From Reclinomonas americana ATCC 50394 (lineage: Eukaryota > Jakobida > Jakobea > Jakobida): a stretch of 64,000 nucleotides of DNA. The stretch lies in the NCBI GenBank assembly GCA_048213135.1, contig PS015064.1, positions 37,208 through 101,207 on the forward strand, read 5' to 3'. Positions 33,574-45,500 of the stretch are shown piece by piece (position 1 is the stretch's first letter; every line of letters begins with the position of its first letter). The position numbers and the translations under genes were made by a program. Under the pieces are notes generated by a model. The model ran no database searches and had not been told where the DNA came from. It worked only from the letters and a program-made list of their open reading frames with translations.

Positions 33574-36500
33574 TCACGTCGCCACATTCACGACCTTCAC
33601 AACAGCACTGGCAGTCGCAGTCGACAGCATGGCTGTGTGACTCAGTCCTGCGACGCAAAAAACAGAGTCAGTATCGAGTCAGCGCCATCCATACCGCCGG
33701 CCACGCCACGCACCGAGAAAGGCAAAAAAGGCGATCTTGAGCGGCTCGTTGATCAGGATGTCTGTAACACGACGCACAGTGAGTCTGACTTGCGATGATG
33801 CACACTCACACCCTCTTCGTCACACCTTGACCCTGCAGACAGAGAGAATCGCGTTCAGCACTCAACCAGGCAGTGTGTGACAGACCAAAACACTCACCAC
33901 TGATTGTGTGCGACCAACGGCGGCAGAGAGTACGCAGAGGGGATTATTCGTGAGCAAACACAGACAGGAGAATCACAGTACGCACACACGCAGACACACC
34001 GCTGCCGTGCACATTATTGTCAGTTAGCACGCGATCTTGTGCAATGCTCAAGCGACAGAAGGACACGTTCCCATACCTGATTCCACACGCCGAGGCAATC
34101 AGACCACCGTTGCCAGCCGCCTCCAAATCATTCAGCACCCTGTACAAGCGCGGAACGTGAATCCCACTGGGCAATCGAAATGGCCTACACAGGCGAAAGG
34201 AGACCCACCGCGACGCCGTGATCAGGGTCATGATGATGAGGAAGATGCCGGTGAGCCTAATTCGCAACACAGAATCAGCAATGTCGCCCCCAATTTCCCC
34301 CCAAGGACAGGGGCAAGGAGCAAACGGTTTCCCTTTGCTTACTGCTCACTCACCATATGATCACGAATGTCCACGGCACCAACTCGAGAGGCAGATCATG
34401 ATTCTGCGAAACGAGATCAATCTGGTGCACCAGCGACACCAGCGCGCGACAAGCACACAAAATACCTTCCAGCGCTTTGCGAATCGACGCAGCGCCCCGT
34501 TCGTTGTTTCAACCTCGGCTACCGCCTCCGCAGTCTCTCGGCGATCTGTTCGTATGGGCACATGTTGGATATTGGAGACCGCAGACAGCAGAGCTGCTCC
34601 AGACGCACCGCTTATCGATGAACTGCTTCCACTCGAAACAGTGTTCTCTTCATCCCAGGCACAGCGAGTCCCTGCGAGCATCCAGTGGTTGGCGAAGAAC
34701 AATCGACCGCACTCATGCACACCATACAGATCGTCGCGGTTCCAAAGAGTGAAAGGGACAGTCGCAGCGGTGGCAAACAGAGAGCCAAGAGAGCTCAAAG
34801 GAAGACAGAGTGAAAGAGACGAGAAGAATGAGACAACAGGAGAGAAGGTGACATTCAAGAGGGCGAAAGAAATTGCTGCCTCCCACCGCTTTGCATTGCA
34901 CACCCTCGCTACTCTCTTCCTTTCGCACTTCTCTCTCCTGTCTCTCTCTGCTTCTCCTTGCCCTTCCTCATTGTCTCTCTTCCTTCCACACTTGCCTCTC
35001 CCTTCTCTCTCAGCTTTTCCTTGCCTCTCCTGTCTCTCTCTCGGCTCTCTCTTGCCCTTCCCCGTTACCTCTCATCTCTCCATATTTTGCTTCTTCTCTC
35101 TCTCCTACTTTCTCCGCTCATTCTTGCTATCTCTCTTCTTTCCACACTTGGTTCCTGTCTCTCTCCGCTCTCCCATGCCTCTCCTGCCTCTTCTGCCTCT
35201 CTCTGTCGGCTCTCTCTTGCCCTTCCCAGTTACTGCTCTTCCTTTCGCATTTCCTCTCATGTCTCTCGCCGCTCTCCCTTGCCTCTCCTCACCACCTCTC
35301 TTCTTTCCACACTTACCTCTCCTGCCTCTCTCGGCTTTTCCTTTCCTCGTTCTCAGTCTTCCTTCCACACTCGCCTCATCTGTCACCCTCTCTGCTTCCC
35401 CTTGCCCTTCCTCTTCATCTGCCTTGTTGCTCTCCACTCTCCCCTTGCTTTTCCTCGTTCTCAGTCCACACCTATCACTCTACACACACTTCTTCGTTGC
35501 CACACCTCCTTCCAAACGTGCCTCTCCCTTCCGTCTCGGCTCTCCCTTGCCCTTCCTTGTTACCTCTCATCTTTCCATATATTTGCTTCTTCTCTCTCCG
35601 CTCTCCCTTCCTCGTTATCTCTCTTCCTTCCACACCTGCTTCTCCCTTCGCTCCCGGCTTCTCCTTGCCTCTCCTGCCTCTCTCTCTCTCTGTCGGCTCT
35701 CTCTTGCCCTTCTAAGTTACTGCTCTTCCTTCTGCATTTTCCTCTCATGTCTCTCGCCGCTCTCCCTTGCCTCTCCTCACCACCTCTCTGCTTACCGCAT
35801 TTTCCTCTCATGTCGCGCTCTCTGCTTTTCCTTCCTCCTTGCTCTCTCCCTTCCACACTTTGTTCTCTGTACCTTCAGCTCACTCTCTCTCTTTCTCGCG
35901 TCTGCTGTCCCTTTCTTCCGTTGTCTCTCTTGCCTCCCATGTTCTCTTCTGTTGCTTCCTCTCACTTACCTCTCAATATCATCAATCCACTCACTTGTCC
36001 TTTCCTCTCTTCCCCCTTCCCCTTTCCCTTCTCCATTTCCTTTCCCCCGTCCCTTTCCTCTCATCCCCTCCCTTTCCCTTTCCCTTCTCCCATCCCTTTC
36101 CCTCTTCTCTCCCCTCTCACCAACAGGAACCGCCGTGATGTATCGACGGCGCGGGCGCTCACAACGATCCTCCACAGTGATGCTGGGAACGGGATACTGG
36201 ATTCCATCAATCTGTGCGCGTGTGCACGTTAGTACGAAAGCCAATTTCCGTGCTCCTCGCAGACCACCAAGAAGCCGTGATCGACGAATGAAAGCAACCT
36301 TTGAGGACATTGCTCTCTGTCCCATTCGCTCACCTGCTTCAGCTTGAAGTCGCCCTCCGGAGATTCCAGCATGGGCATGTTGTTGCGAGACCGTTGTTGA
36401 TCGGCCAACAGAGCGCGAACTCGTTGCCACATGGCAGAGTGCTGTGCGCATGGCGATGGTGTTAGTGCGCGTGTGTGGTGACTAGCTGCGTGTGCGTGTG

Positions 36501-39500
36501 CTTCTCTTTTTTTGTGTGTAGCAGCTACATCACTTCCACTGCAGATCATCGTCTTCTCACCATCACGGAAGGTGGCGGAGTGGAGGCGGATACCAAAGGC
36601 ACTGTCAGAGCTGGTGCTTCGCGATGGCCCCCTTGACGATGACTCCAATCCACAGGTGCACTGTTGGCGGGGTGCGCACAGTGCGTCAGCAGCAGTGAGC
36701 AGAACTCAAGCACTCTCACTCTCTTTTACGAACCGGCCAGCTGGCACGGCTACTGGACGGTGCACTCTGCGCATTCGCGAACGTGAGTCACTGTCGATCG
36801 CACCACTGTGCTAATGCACGCAGCATCGACTCACTCACCCACTTGCATCGGCTCCGTTCAAAGAGACGCGGCGAGCCGATGGTCCGATCGCCAGCATCGA
36901 GCCATTGCCGCTGGCGTGTTCACCATCTTCAGCCTGCTGCTGCTGATCGACAGCCATTCCGCGTACTCGGCGCCACAGCGCAGTTTGCTGGACATGAGGA
37001 ATGCACTGTGAGCGTGTTGGCATGCTTGACGGCCCACAACAGTGATCACTTCACCATTACTGGAACAAACGGCGACGACATTGGCGGAGATGGCACTGGA
37101 GACCTGAGGTGAAGCAGGAAAAATGGTCAAGAACTGAAAGACACATTGAGTAGAGGGCTGATGGTGAAGGTACTGACCTCGACAGTGTGGTGCGGTTAGC
37201 AAGCCTATTATTGAGTAGAATGTGAGTGAGCGTATGTGACCCGCATGAGTGCACGCCAGTTCGCTCACCCATCGGAATCAGCATCGGCGTCATCCTGATG
37301 ACTGTGCTGGCCCACGTCATCCACGATGCGATTCGCAGTCAAGAATGCGGCCAACGATGCAGCTTGCTCGTCGCCGTTGGCTCTTGCCTTCTTCTGACGC
37401 CACAACCGCACAAACTCCTCCTCGAAGAGCACCGAAAACGAATCGCCATCACCACGCGCAAGTACAGAACGCAGCCAGGCAAGGAATTCGCGGAATAGTG
37501 CAGACAGTGTCGTTGACTGCGTGACCTGCAAAGAAGAAAGTGTGAGCTGGCACAGCAGCAAGAACGACGGCACGCCAACGCACGCTCACCGACAAGGAGG
37601 ACTGCTGCTGTCGAACGCTGGTCATAAAGTACATCCAGGCACCGACGACATCCTGCTTCCTCAGCATGGCAAGCACTCGCACACGGTGGAGATCGACATT
37701 GCGAGCCTGCTTTCACGGGTCAGCGACGCCTTGCTGCATGAAAACGCTACATCACATTCCACTCACCGGCGAGCCCTCATTGTCGTCCACCAGTTCGTGC
37801 GCATGCACAGTCGTCGCCTCACTCACCACGAAATGCGGTGATGGTGGCATTAAAGAGTGCCACAGATTCGAGCCACCGCTCTTGTCGCTGCAGTTCAACA
37901 AGTGAGCACGGACTTGGAGATCTAGAAACAAATGCCACTTGACTCACAAGTGTGTCACCGCACCACGGCCCATGCGCACGGACGCCAGTCCACTGCCGAC
38001 CGACGGCGGTCGCCAACCAACTCCTTATTTGACACAAAGGACAACAGGCGAGCGCGCGAGTCCAGCAGGTCGTTACCGGGGCCATCGGCACTGGCACCCA
38101 CCATGGCGTATTGTGCAAGCCAAAGACGCTGGAACTCGTCGGCCGACATCTCCGGCGCCAAACTCTCCTTTTCCATGTCGGCGCTGTTCACCCACTCGAA
38201 GAACTCGCGTTGCAGCGCCACCAGCGAGAAGCCAACGGGGACCTGATTGACCGATCAGTCATGAGACAGGTTTGGTAAGGGAGGGAAATATGAAGAACGG
38301 AGTGCCGGCGATTCGTGCGCCATTTGTGCACGAATACGAGGTAGAGAAAGCAGTGTCTGTGAGCAAGAATGGCATCTAGAAGCACCACTCTGGCATACTC
38401 CGAGTTGAATACAAGAACTGCGTCCTGCCCCTGTCTCAACAACAAGCACACTCCGCACCCAACTGCAACCCATCACGTGTGTGCAATCTACCCTTCTTTT
38501 CCCTTACTTGAAGTTCGTTTCCCTCTTCCAACTGCGCAAATCCTCCATCTTCACCACCTCACTTCGCCTAAATCCCATTCCTCCTCTCCATCGAGCTCGT
38601 TTCTTCTCAATCAGCTCAGTTGCCCCTCATTTAGCCTTTCCCTCGGTCCACCTTCGAATTCTCCCGATTCTTCGTTCGTCCCTCCACTGCGAAGATACCT
38701 TCGAACTCGCGCCCCTCCTATCCTCCTCTCTCGCATCAACCATCTGCTCATCTCTGTCTCTCACTCCGACCTCACCGTTTCTCATTGCCATCATTCTTCC
38801 TTCCTTATCGAGCTTATCGAGGCAGTTGCCCACCTCTTTCTCTCACTCCTCACGCATCAACTTCGTTCCTCCTTCGCCTGCTCAACTCTGTCTACTCATC
38901 CATCCTCTCCTTTCTCCGCCCCTCACATCAACTTCGCTCCTCTATCATCTGCTCAACCCTGTCCTCTCACTCATTTCTTTCCCTCCCCTGCATCGAGACC
39001 TTTCCACCACTATCTGCTCTCCTCACTCGGTTCTTTCTATTTCTCTTTGCTCACTTCCTTTTCCTTCTCTCACTGCCTCCTCCCCCCTCCTAATCCCTCC
39101 TCCAGCATCGACGCAACTGCTCTCTGTCGGCCGTGTTGTGCGTAATGCAACAGCGCACCGAAAACGTCACTCTTTCGCAGCTGGGACACAGCAGTGAGCA
39201 AGTGTGTGCTGGATTCGCCTCGCACTCTCAGTCGAGCAACGCGCGGGGGCAACGGTGGTGGTGGTGGTGGTGGTGGCGGCGGAGGTGGCAATTGCCCACG
39301 AGCAGACACCACCACGGCGCGGTGACTCTGCGCGTATGCAGCACACAATCGCTGTTACATTGCGAACTTGATTGCAAACCACATCCTCCCACTCCACATC
39401 AAACTCACCTTGCGAGCCGACTCTGCACACTCCAAGTCGCTCGTATCATCGGCGGGCATGTCGATGGATGTCACCTCCACCCGCTTGCCGGTTGTTGTTT

Positions 39501-42500
39501 CGTGAGCAGAAGGCAACTGCATTACCATACGCGGTGTGCGCATAAATATCTGCGAGACAATCCACACCACCGGTGCCATGATCACGCCTACAGACAAGCG
39601 TGAGGAACGACGCAGCGGAAGCACAGTGTACAGATCTGAGTGCACGAAACCAGAGATAATGCCAATCAGCATTTCGCGAAGGAAGGCAGAACCGCCACCC
39701 GTGACGGTGGCTTGCTCGGCAAACACGGCATTGGTGTACAGAGCCAGGCATACGGCAAACCACAGAACCTGAAGGAAGTGTGGAGTGAGCAGGTTATCAA
39801 AGAATGGGAGTGAAGAAAGAGACAGAGACACAGTGTGAGTGTCACTTGGGGAAAATGGTCACTCCATATTTCGGTCCAACTAACGCCACTTGCGGAGAGA
39901 AGATAGAGAGGGTGCTCAATGTGAAAAGTAGCACACGATCGAAAGCATTGCACGATACAGCGACAGTGCGTGTGGCGGCGTCTTACAGACTCTTTTCTCT
40001 CCTTCGAAGACGGCAGTGCGACGTGCATGAGTTCTCTGCGAAAGTTTGAAACGCGGCCCCTCTTTCTCTCTCGCATTCTCCTCTTCATACTGTGCACCGT
40101 GACTGCACACAACGCGACAGTCATTGAAGAGTTCTGGTAGTTCTCCATCCCCTCCTTCCCTGTTGCCCTCTCTCTCACCTCTCCCTCTCATGCTGTGCAT
40201 CGTGACTGCACACAACGCGACAGTCATTGAAGAGTTCTGGTACTTCTCCATCCCCTCCCTCCCTGTTGCCCTCTCTCTCCCTCTCATGGTGTACACCATG
40301 ACTGCACACAACGCGACAGTCTCCTGAAGAGTTCTGGTAGTTCTCCATCCCCTCCCTCCTCTCTCTCTCTCACACCTCTCCTTCTCATGCTGTGCACCGT
40401 GACTGCATATAGCGCAATAGTCTCCTGAAGAGTCTTGCAACTCCACAACATCGCTACCTCGCTTTCTCCTTGCTTTCCTCTCCAAATCCCTCTCTGAGTT
40501 GAAACAAAACAACTGCTTGGCAGTCATTGCACTGAGCCGACACATCTCCCTCCGTCTCTCTCACTCTCATTGTGCGTACGGCGACAGAACAGTGTGCTGC
40601 GGTTTTGTGAAGAGTCCTGCAAGTCCACCGTCTCCCTTCTCTCATTCCTCTCCGAGTTGAAACAAGACAACTACGTCCCTCGTTTGACAGTCTCTCCCTG
40701 CACACTCTGCGCGCGGCCTGCTGAAGAGTCCTGCAACTTGCCCGTGTCCCTGTCTCCTTGTCTCCCTCTCTCTCTCTTACACCCTGCGCACAGCCACTGT
40801 GCACCTTGCATCCTTTCCTTCTCGCCCCATCCCTCTCAGCACACGGTTACTACTGTGCTAAACTTCCTCATCGCTCATTCTCCTTTCTCTTCTCCTCTCG
40901 TAGTTTGACAACTTAACTGTGTGCCTACAGTAAGTGCGTGAGCCGTGTCTCTCTCTCTCTCTCTGCTGCGAGTTCTCTGTGTGTGCGTCTTTTCGAACTT
41001 GCTCCCTTCTCCCTCTCCCCACCCTTCCACCTCCCCCCTTCCCTCCCTTCTCCCCGTCCCCCTCCCCCTTCCCTCCCTTCTCCCTTCCCTCCCTTCTCCC
41101 TTCCCCCCTCCCCCCCCTTTCCTCCCTCCCACACCGTCACACGCTGCGTTCGACGGAAGCGATCCGCATTCGGGCAGATAATCGTCGAGACCCACGAGTG
41201 GTCATCTGCACGGAGCCACCACGCTACTCAGAAGCGCACAGTTTGCACTAATCAAGCAGCATGCACACACCTCTCACAGCCGTCCACACAGCCACGGCGC
41301 GTCTCATCAACCAATTGCGGCCGCGATTGACGCGTATCACCGAGCGCACGAGCTCTGTGCGCATTCAAGTTAGAAACGAGCGTAGAAACGCAAGAGACTC
41401 GCAAGAACAATGGCCACAAAACGTCGGAATCGTGAAACAGCCACGAAATGCCTTTCAAGTGCCCGAAGCGAGTCTGACCAAAAGAATGACAAGAGTGAGC
41501 AGCGCGATGCCACAAGGGCTCTGCGGTAGTCATACACACCTGCATCTTCTGCCTGCAGACCGCGGTCGCGCAGATCGGCGGTGGAGAACACACTGTGCAC
41601 AATCACACACGCTCACTTTCAGGATCAAATCAATGAAATCGCTCGACGCAATACGCACCCGGCAAACTTGACGCCAGCCAACTCTGCCTGTCGCAACGGC
41701 ATTTTTAACATGGTGACACATCGGACCAGCTGCCTGTCGCTCGCCTGGTCCATCTTGTAGCCAATGTACAGCTGGATGAGATAGATGACTTGAATCACTG
41801 GTGCACGCGCGCAGGGTGGTGGTGAGTGGTGAGCAGGCTCGTGGTGACAGCGAGTCGGCGAGTGCTTACCAATGACAATCGAAAATGTCGAGCTCCTCAG
41901 CAGCTGGCCCGTGAAGAGTGACAGCAGGTCGGCAGGACTGAGAATCACCACGTTAGCTCACTTGCGACTCAACAACACCGCCGAGTACAGACGCAACGAG
42001 ACAAAGGTAAAGTGAATGTTGAAGATATCATGCACTGCAGAGAGCGAGAGAGAGAGCAAGGCGAATCAGCACGATTGAACATCCAGACATAATTCTCCAC
42101 CCAAAGGACGCACAATTCACGCTAAAATCCGTCATGTGATTACAACGACACACAAACGACTGCACGTCGTGAGTACCACGCGTCACTCGCACAAATCTGT
42201 CACGTGTGTGCATTCGTCAGGGCAGAGCGCAAACGATGCGTCGTGCGGCGTCGCAACGTTTTGCATCCGTCAGAAATCCACTGCTGCCTGGTCTCGTTCC
42301 AGAACACACACAGCTTGCCGAAATCGGCAGCAGTCGCTGTAGAAACAAACAAGGAACAGAAAAGCGCCGTGAGCAACCCTCGCCTGGCGCCAATGGCATC
42401 GTGCACACGCACGATTGTCACTGCGGTACACGGTCCGGTTGCAATCTGTGCAGATTCGTAAGCACATGCAACTATTCGTTAGCTGACACACATAATTGCA

Positions 42501-45500
42501 ATGCAAAGCGCAACGGCTGTCATCCAGGGTCACTAGCGTCGTGTCGCCATCGTCAACAGCCTCGGGTGAGTGCAAGCCACGCACTCCACAACCGTCAATG
42601 TACTCCAACACATCTCGCTTAGACAGGAGGTGAGACACGACACATTCACAGGCAGGCAGGCATACAAAGAGACGTACCAGCTGCGGTGCGACGGCGGCCA
42701 GGAGCGCGCTGTCTTGACGAGCAATCTCGAACGTGAAAGATTCACCCGCAGTGGCATTCAGAGCGATCGGCACTCCGTTTGCCGTTTGCAGAGACACTCG
42801 CTGAACAGGACTCAGGAAGACGGTAGTGGAGTTGCGGCTGTCCGTGTAGGGCAGCAGGCCTGTGACAGCCATGTAATGGGAAGACATGCTTCAGACTACT
42901 GCACGCAATACACCAGGTGACCAACCATTGTCGATAAGCGTCGAGGTGATGATCGGGTAGACACCTTGCAGTCGCTCCGTAACGCTCAAGGGGAACTGGT
43001 ACTGCGTGACCAGGGAGGAGGCAACATCATCCGTCGGGGGCACGGTGAAGGTGGAGCTGTTGGAGAACTGTGTGCGCAACATAAACAGTTCTTTTGTAAG
43101 CAGTTTCCGAGAGACATGAGCAGGCTGCCAGGGCAGCACAGACCTGGATGCCAGGCGCCGTCGCCGAGGGCGAAAGGTACGCGGACACCAGCTGTATGTT
43201 GGTGCCAATGATGGCAATTGCAGGATCGCCGGCGGTCTTGGTGTTGACAGCATGAAAGCCGACAGTGGACAGCGCCGCGACACCATTATTCGCCATCTCT
43301 CCGTCCAGCACTGTGTCCCGCGTGGCTCCAAACACCGTATCCACCGTCGACACCAGCAGCTGCTCGGTGCGCCAGAGAGTGAGCACACGTAGCTGCTCAC
43401 AACGAACAACTAAAATTTTCCCCTGACAACAATCTGCACTTCTTGTCTTCTTTCAGTCTCCGCTCTCTCCATCAAGGATCTCGCCGCAGAGACGCAGCAA
43501 TCGGTGAGTGTGCTTTGAGAACGAAGCAAATGTGAGGTATGTCTATTCCTTGCCCTTCTTCTTCCTTCCTCCCTCTCTCCTCCTTCCTTCTCCTCTAACT
43601 CCCTCCCTTGCCACCGACATGCAGCAATCGGTGAGTGCGCTTGGAAAAACACGCAAGTGAGAGACGTGTCTATTCCTTGCCCTTTCTTCTTCCTTCTCCT
43701 TCCTCTCTCCTTCTTCCTTCTCCTCCCTCTCTATCTCCCTCGCCACCGACATGCAGCAATATTAATCGGTGAGTGTGCTTTACAAAGACGCAAGTGAGAG
43801 GCACGGCTACTTCTCTCCTTTCCTTCTCCTTCCTCTCCCTTTTCCTTCTCCTCCTCTCTCTCTCTCTCTCCCTCGCCACCGACTTGCAAGCAATTGGTGA
43901 GTGTGCGTTGAGAATAAAGCAAATGTGAGGTATGTCTACTCCTCGCCCTTCTTCCTTCCTCCCTCTCTCCTCCTTCCTTCTCCTCACGCTCTCTCCCTCG
44001 CCACCGACATGCGAGTGTGCTTTTAGAAACACGCAAGTAAGAGGGGTGCCTACTCCTCTCCCTTCCTTCATCCTCCTCCTCTCTCACCCTCACCACTGAC
44101 ATGCAGCATCGCCGAGTGTGATAGAGAAAGACGCAAGTGAGAGACGAGTCTACTCTGTCTCCGTCTCCCCTTCTTCCTTCTCCTCCCGCTCTCTCCCTTG
44201 CCCGATATGCAAGCAAATCGGTGAGTGTGCTTTACAAAGACGCACGTGAGAGGCACGGCTACTTCTCTCCCTCTCCTTCTCCTTCCTCTCCCCTTTTCCT
44301 TCTCCTCCTCTCTCTCTCTCTCTCCCGCGCCACCGACATGCAGCAATCGGTGAGTGTGATAGAGAAAGACGCAAGTGAGAGACGAGTCTACTCCTTGCCC
44401 TTTCTTCTTCCTTCCTCTCTCCTCCCCTCTCTCCTTCTTTCTCCTTCCCTCTTTCCTTCATCTATCTCCTCCTCCTCTCCCTCCTTCTCCTTCTCCTTCC
44501 CTCCCTCCCTCTCTCCCTTCCCTACTATCCTCCGCCTGGTTTACCCATCCCTCTCACCTGCACGGAGGACACTGGAAGATAGCTGCCAATCGTGGCCATG
44601 TGCACAGCTGTTTGCATCAGGGAACTCGCAGTAGTGGCAACGGCCGCAGAGTCGCCGCTCTTGCCCATATCACGCAGTGAGCTGACATGCGAATACGCCA
44701 GTGAGTAAACGAGTTTAAAGTACGCTGAAAAAGGTGGAGACGATCGCACCTGGCCAGATCTCCAGCCACAAACAGCATGGTGGTGGTGGTTTCGGGAGAC
44801 AGTGACAAGTCGATTTTGCCAGCAGTCGCCGACAACAACATTGAGGCGTCACGAACGGCTGCTCGGTTGGAAGAGACTGCATCGTCCTTGTGAGAATCAA
44901 GTGACGCGCGCGAGAAACCCACAAGGTAACAGGGTGTCTCACCATCGAGCAGCGCAGACTGGTCACCCACAGTCAGTGCCGATACGCCGGCACTCAGCGA
45001 GCCCATGGCATCCGCCACTTCACTGTCCGTAAAGTCGGTAAGGTCAAGCTGCTGCGCTCGGTCAAAACTGCCGCGGAGAAAGGCTCCATCACTCGCAGTT
45101 GTGGACGGTGCGGTCGACTCGAGAACCACAATCGTGGAGTAGACATCGACAGACGCGCCGTATACATCGCGAACCGTGACGCCGACTTGCAAGTGATTGT
45201 CGGCGAAGGCGCTTCCAGCCAGCGGGAAGATAACGCCCCGGATAACAGAAATTGTACTGGCCGTGATAAAGACCTGTGAATGAGAACGGGGAAGGGAGGT
45301 CAGCGGGAAATGAAGTGTTGCATTTTGGGGACGAACTGGCTCTCTTCAAGACCAACCTTGGTGCCAAGCGACTGGTGCACGTAAAACGGGAGGTAGGACA
45401 CTGAACGCGTGCGCGCACACACAGGCAGGTGAGATACAGTTCCATTCGATGAGCACGAGAACAACAGGAGACGCACGAGGTTGATCCTTATCCACAAAGT

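Larger units (their letters stand above)
33574..42050 (-). other. Multi-pass membrane and cytoplasmic region of the polycystin-like gene
   Basis: Directly after the GPS come FNIHFTFVSLRLYSAVLL (42.0 kb), DLLSLFTGQLLRSSTFSIVI (41.9 kb), and VIQVIYLIQLYIGYKMD (41.8 kb). Further membrane segments are LWFAVCLALYTNAVFAEQ and VGVIMAPVVWIVSQIF (39.8-39.5 kb) and LTGIFLIIMTLITAS (34.2 kb). Likely cytosolic exons include FLAWLRSVLARGDGDSFSVL (37.5 kb) and SPEGDFKLKQVSEWD (36.35 kb). The last two exons read DILINEPLKIAFFAFL and GLSHTAMLSTATASAVVKVV, then stop. The NEPLK motif matches the polycystin-1 membrane bundle. Several exons here are uncertain because all three frames are open over short intervals. 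Confidence 0.55.

Noticed and set aside
33470-33658. Cys-rich C-terminal frame of the polycystin-like gene ending near 33470
   Set aside because: Phase from the preceding exon (NEPLKIAFFAFL, one base left over) selects the frame GLSHTAML that stops at 33574.
34218-36347. 709-codon plus-strand open frame rich in Ser/Leu/Pro/Phe
   Set aside because: It runs through a CT-rich repetitive intron of the minus-strand gene; the composition is low complexity and no domain is seen.
38369-39197. Two overlapping Ser/Leu-rich plus-strand frames
   Set aside because: Stop-poor pyrimidine-rich intron DNA; both frames are open at once, as expected from composition.
43480-44400. Regularly spaced repeats that could suggest a CRISPR array
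   Set aside because: Units are degenerate, 110-135 bp, without short exact repeats and unique spacers, and lie in a eukaryotic intron.
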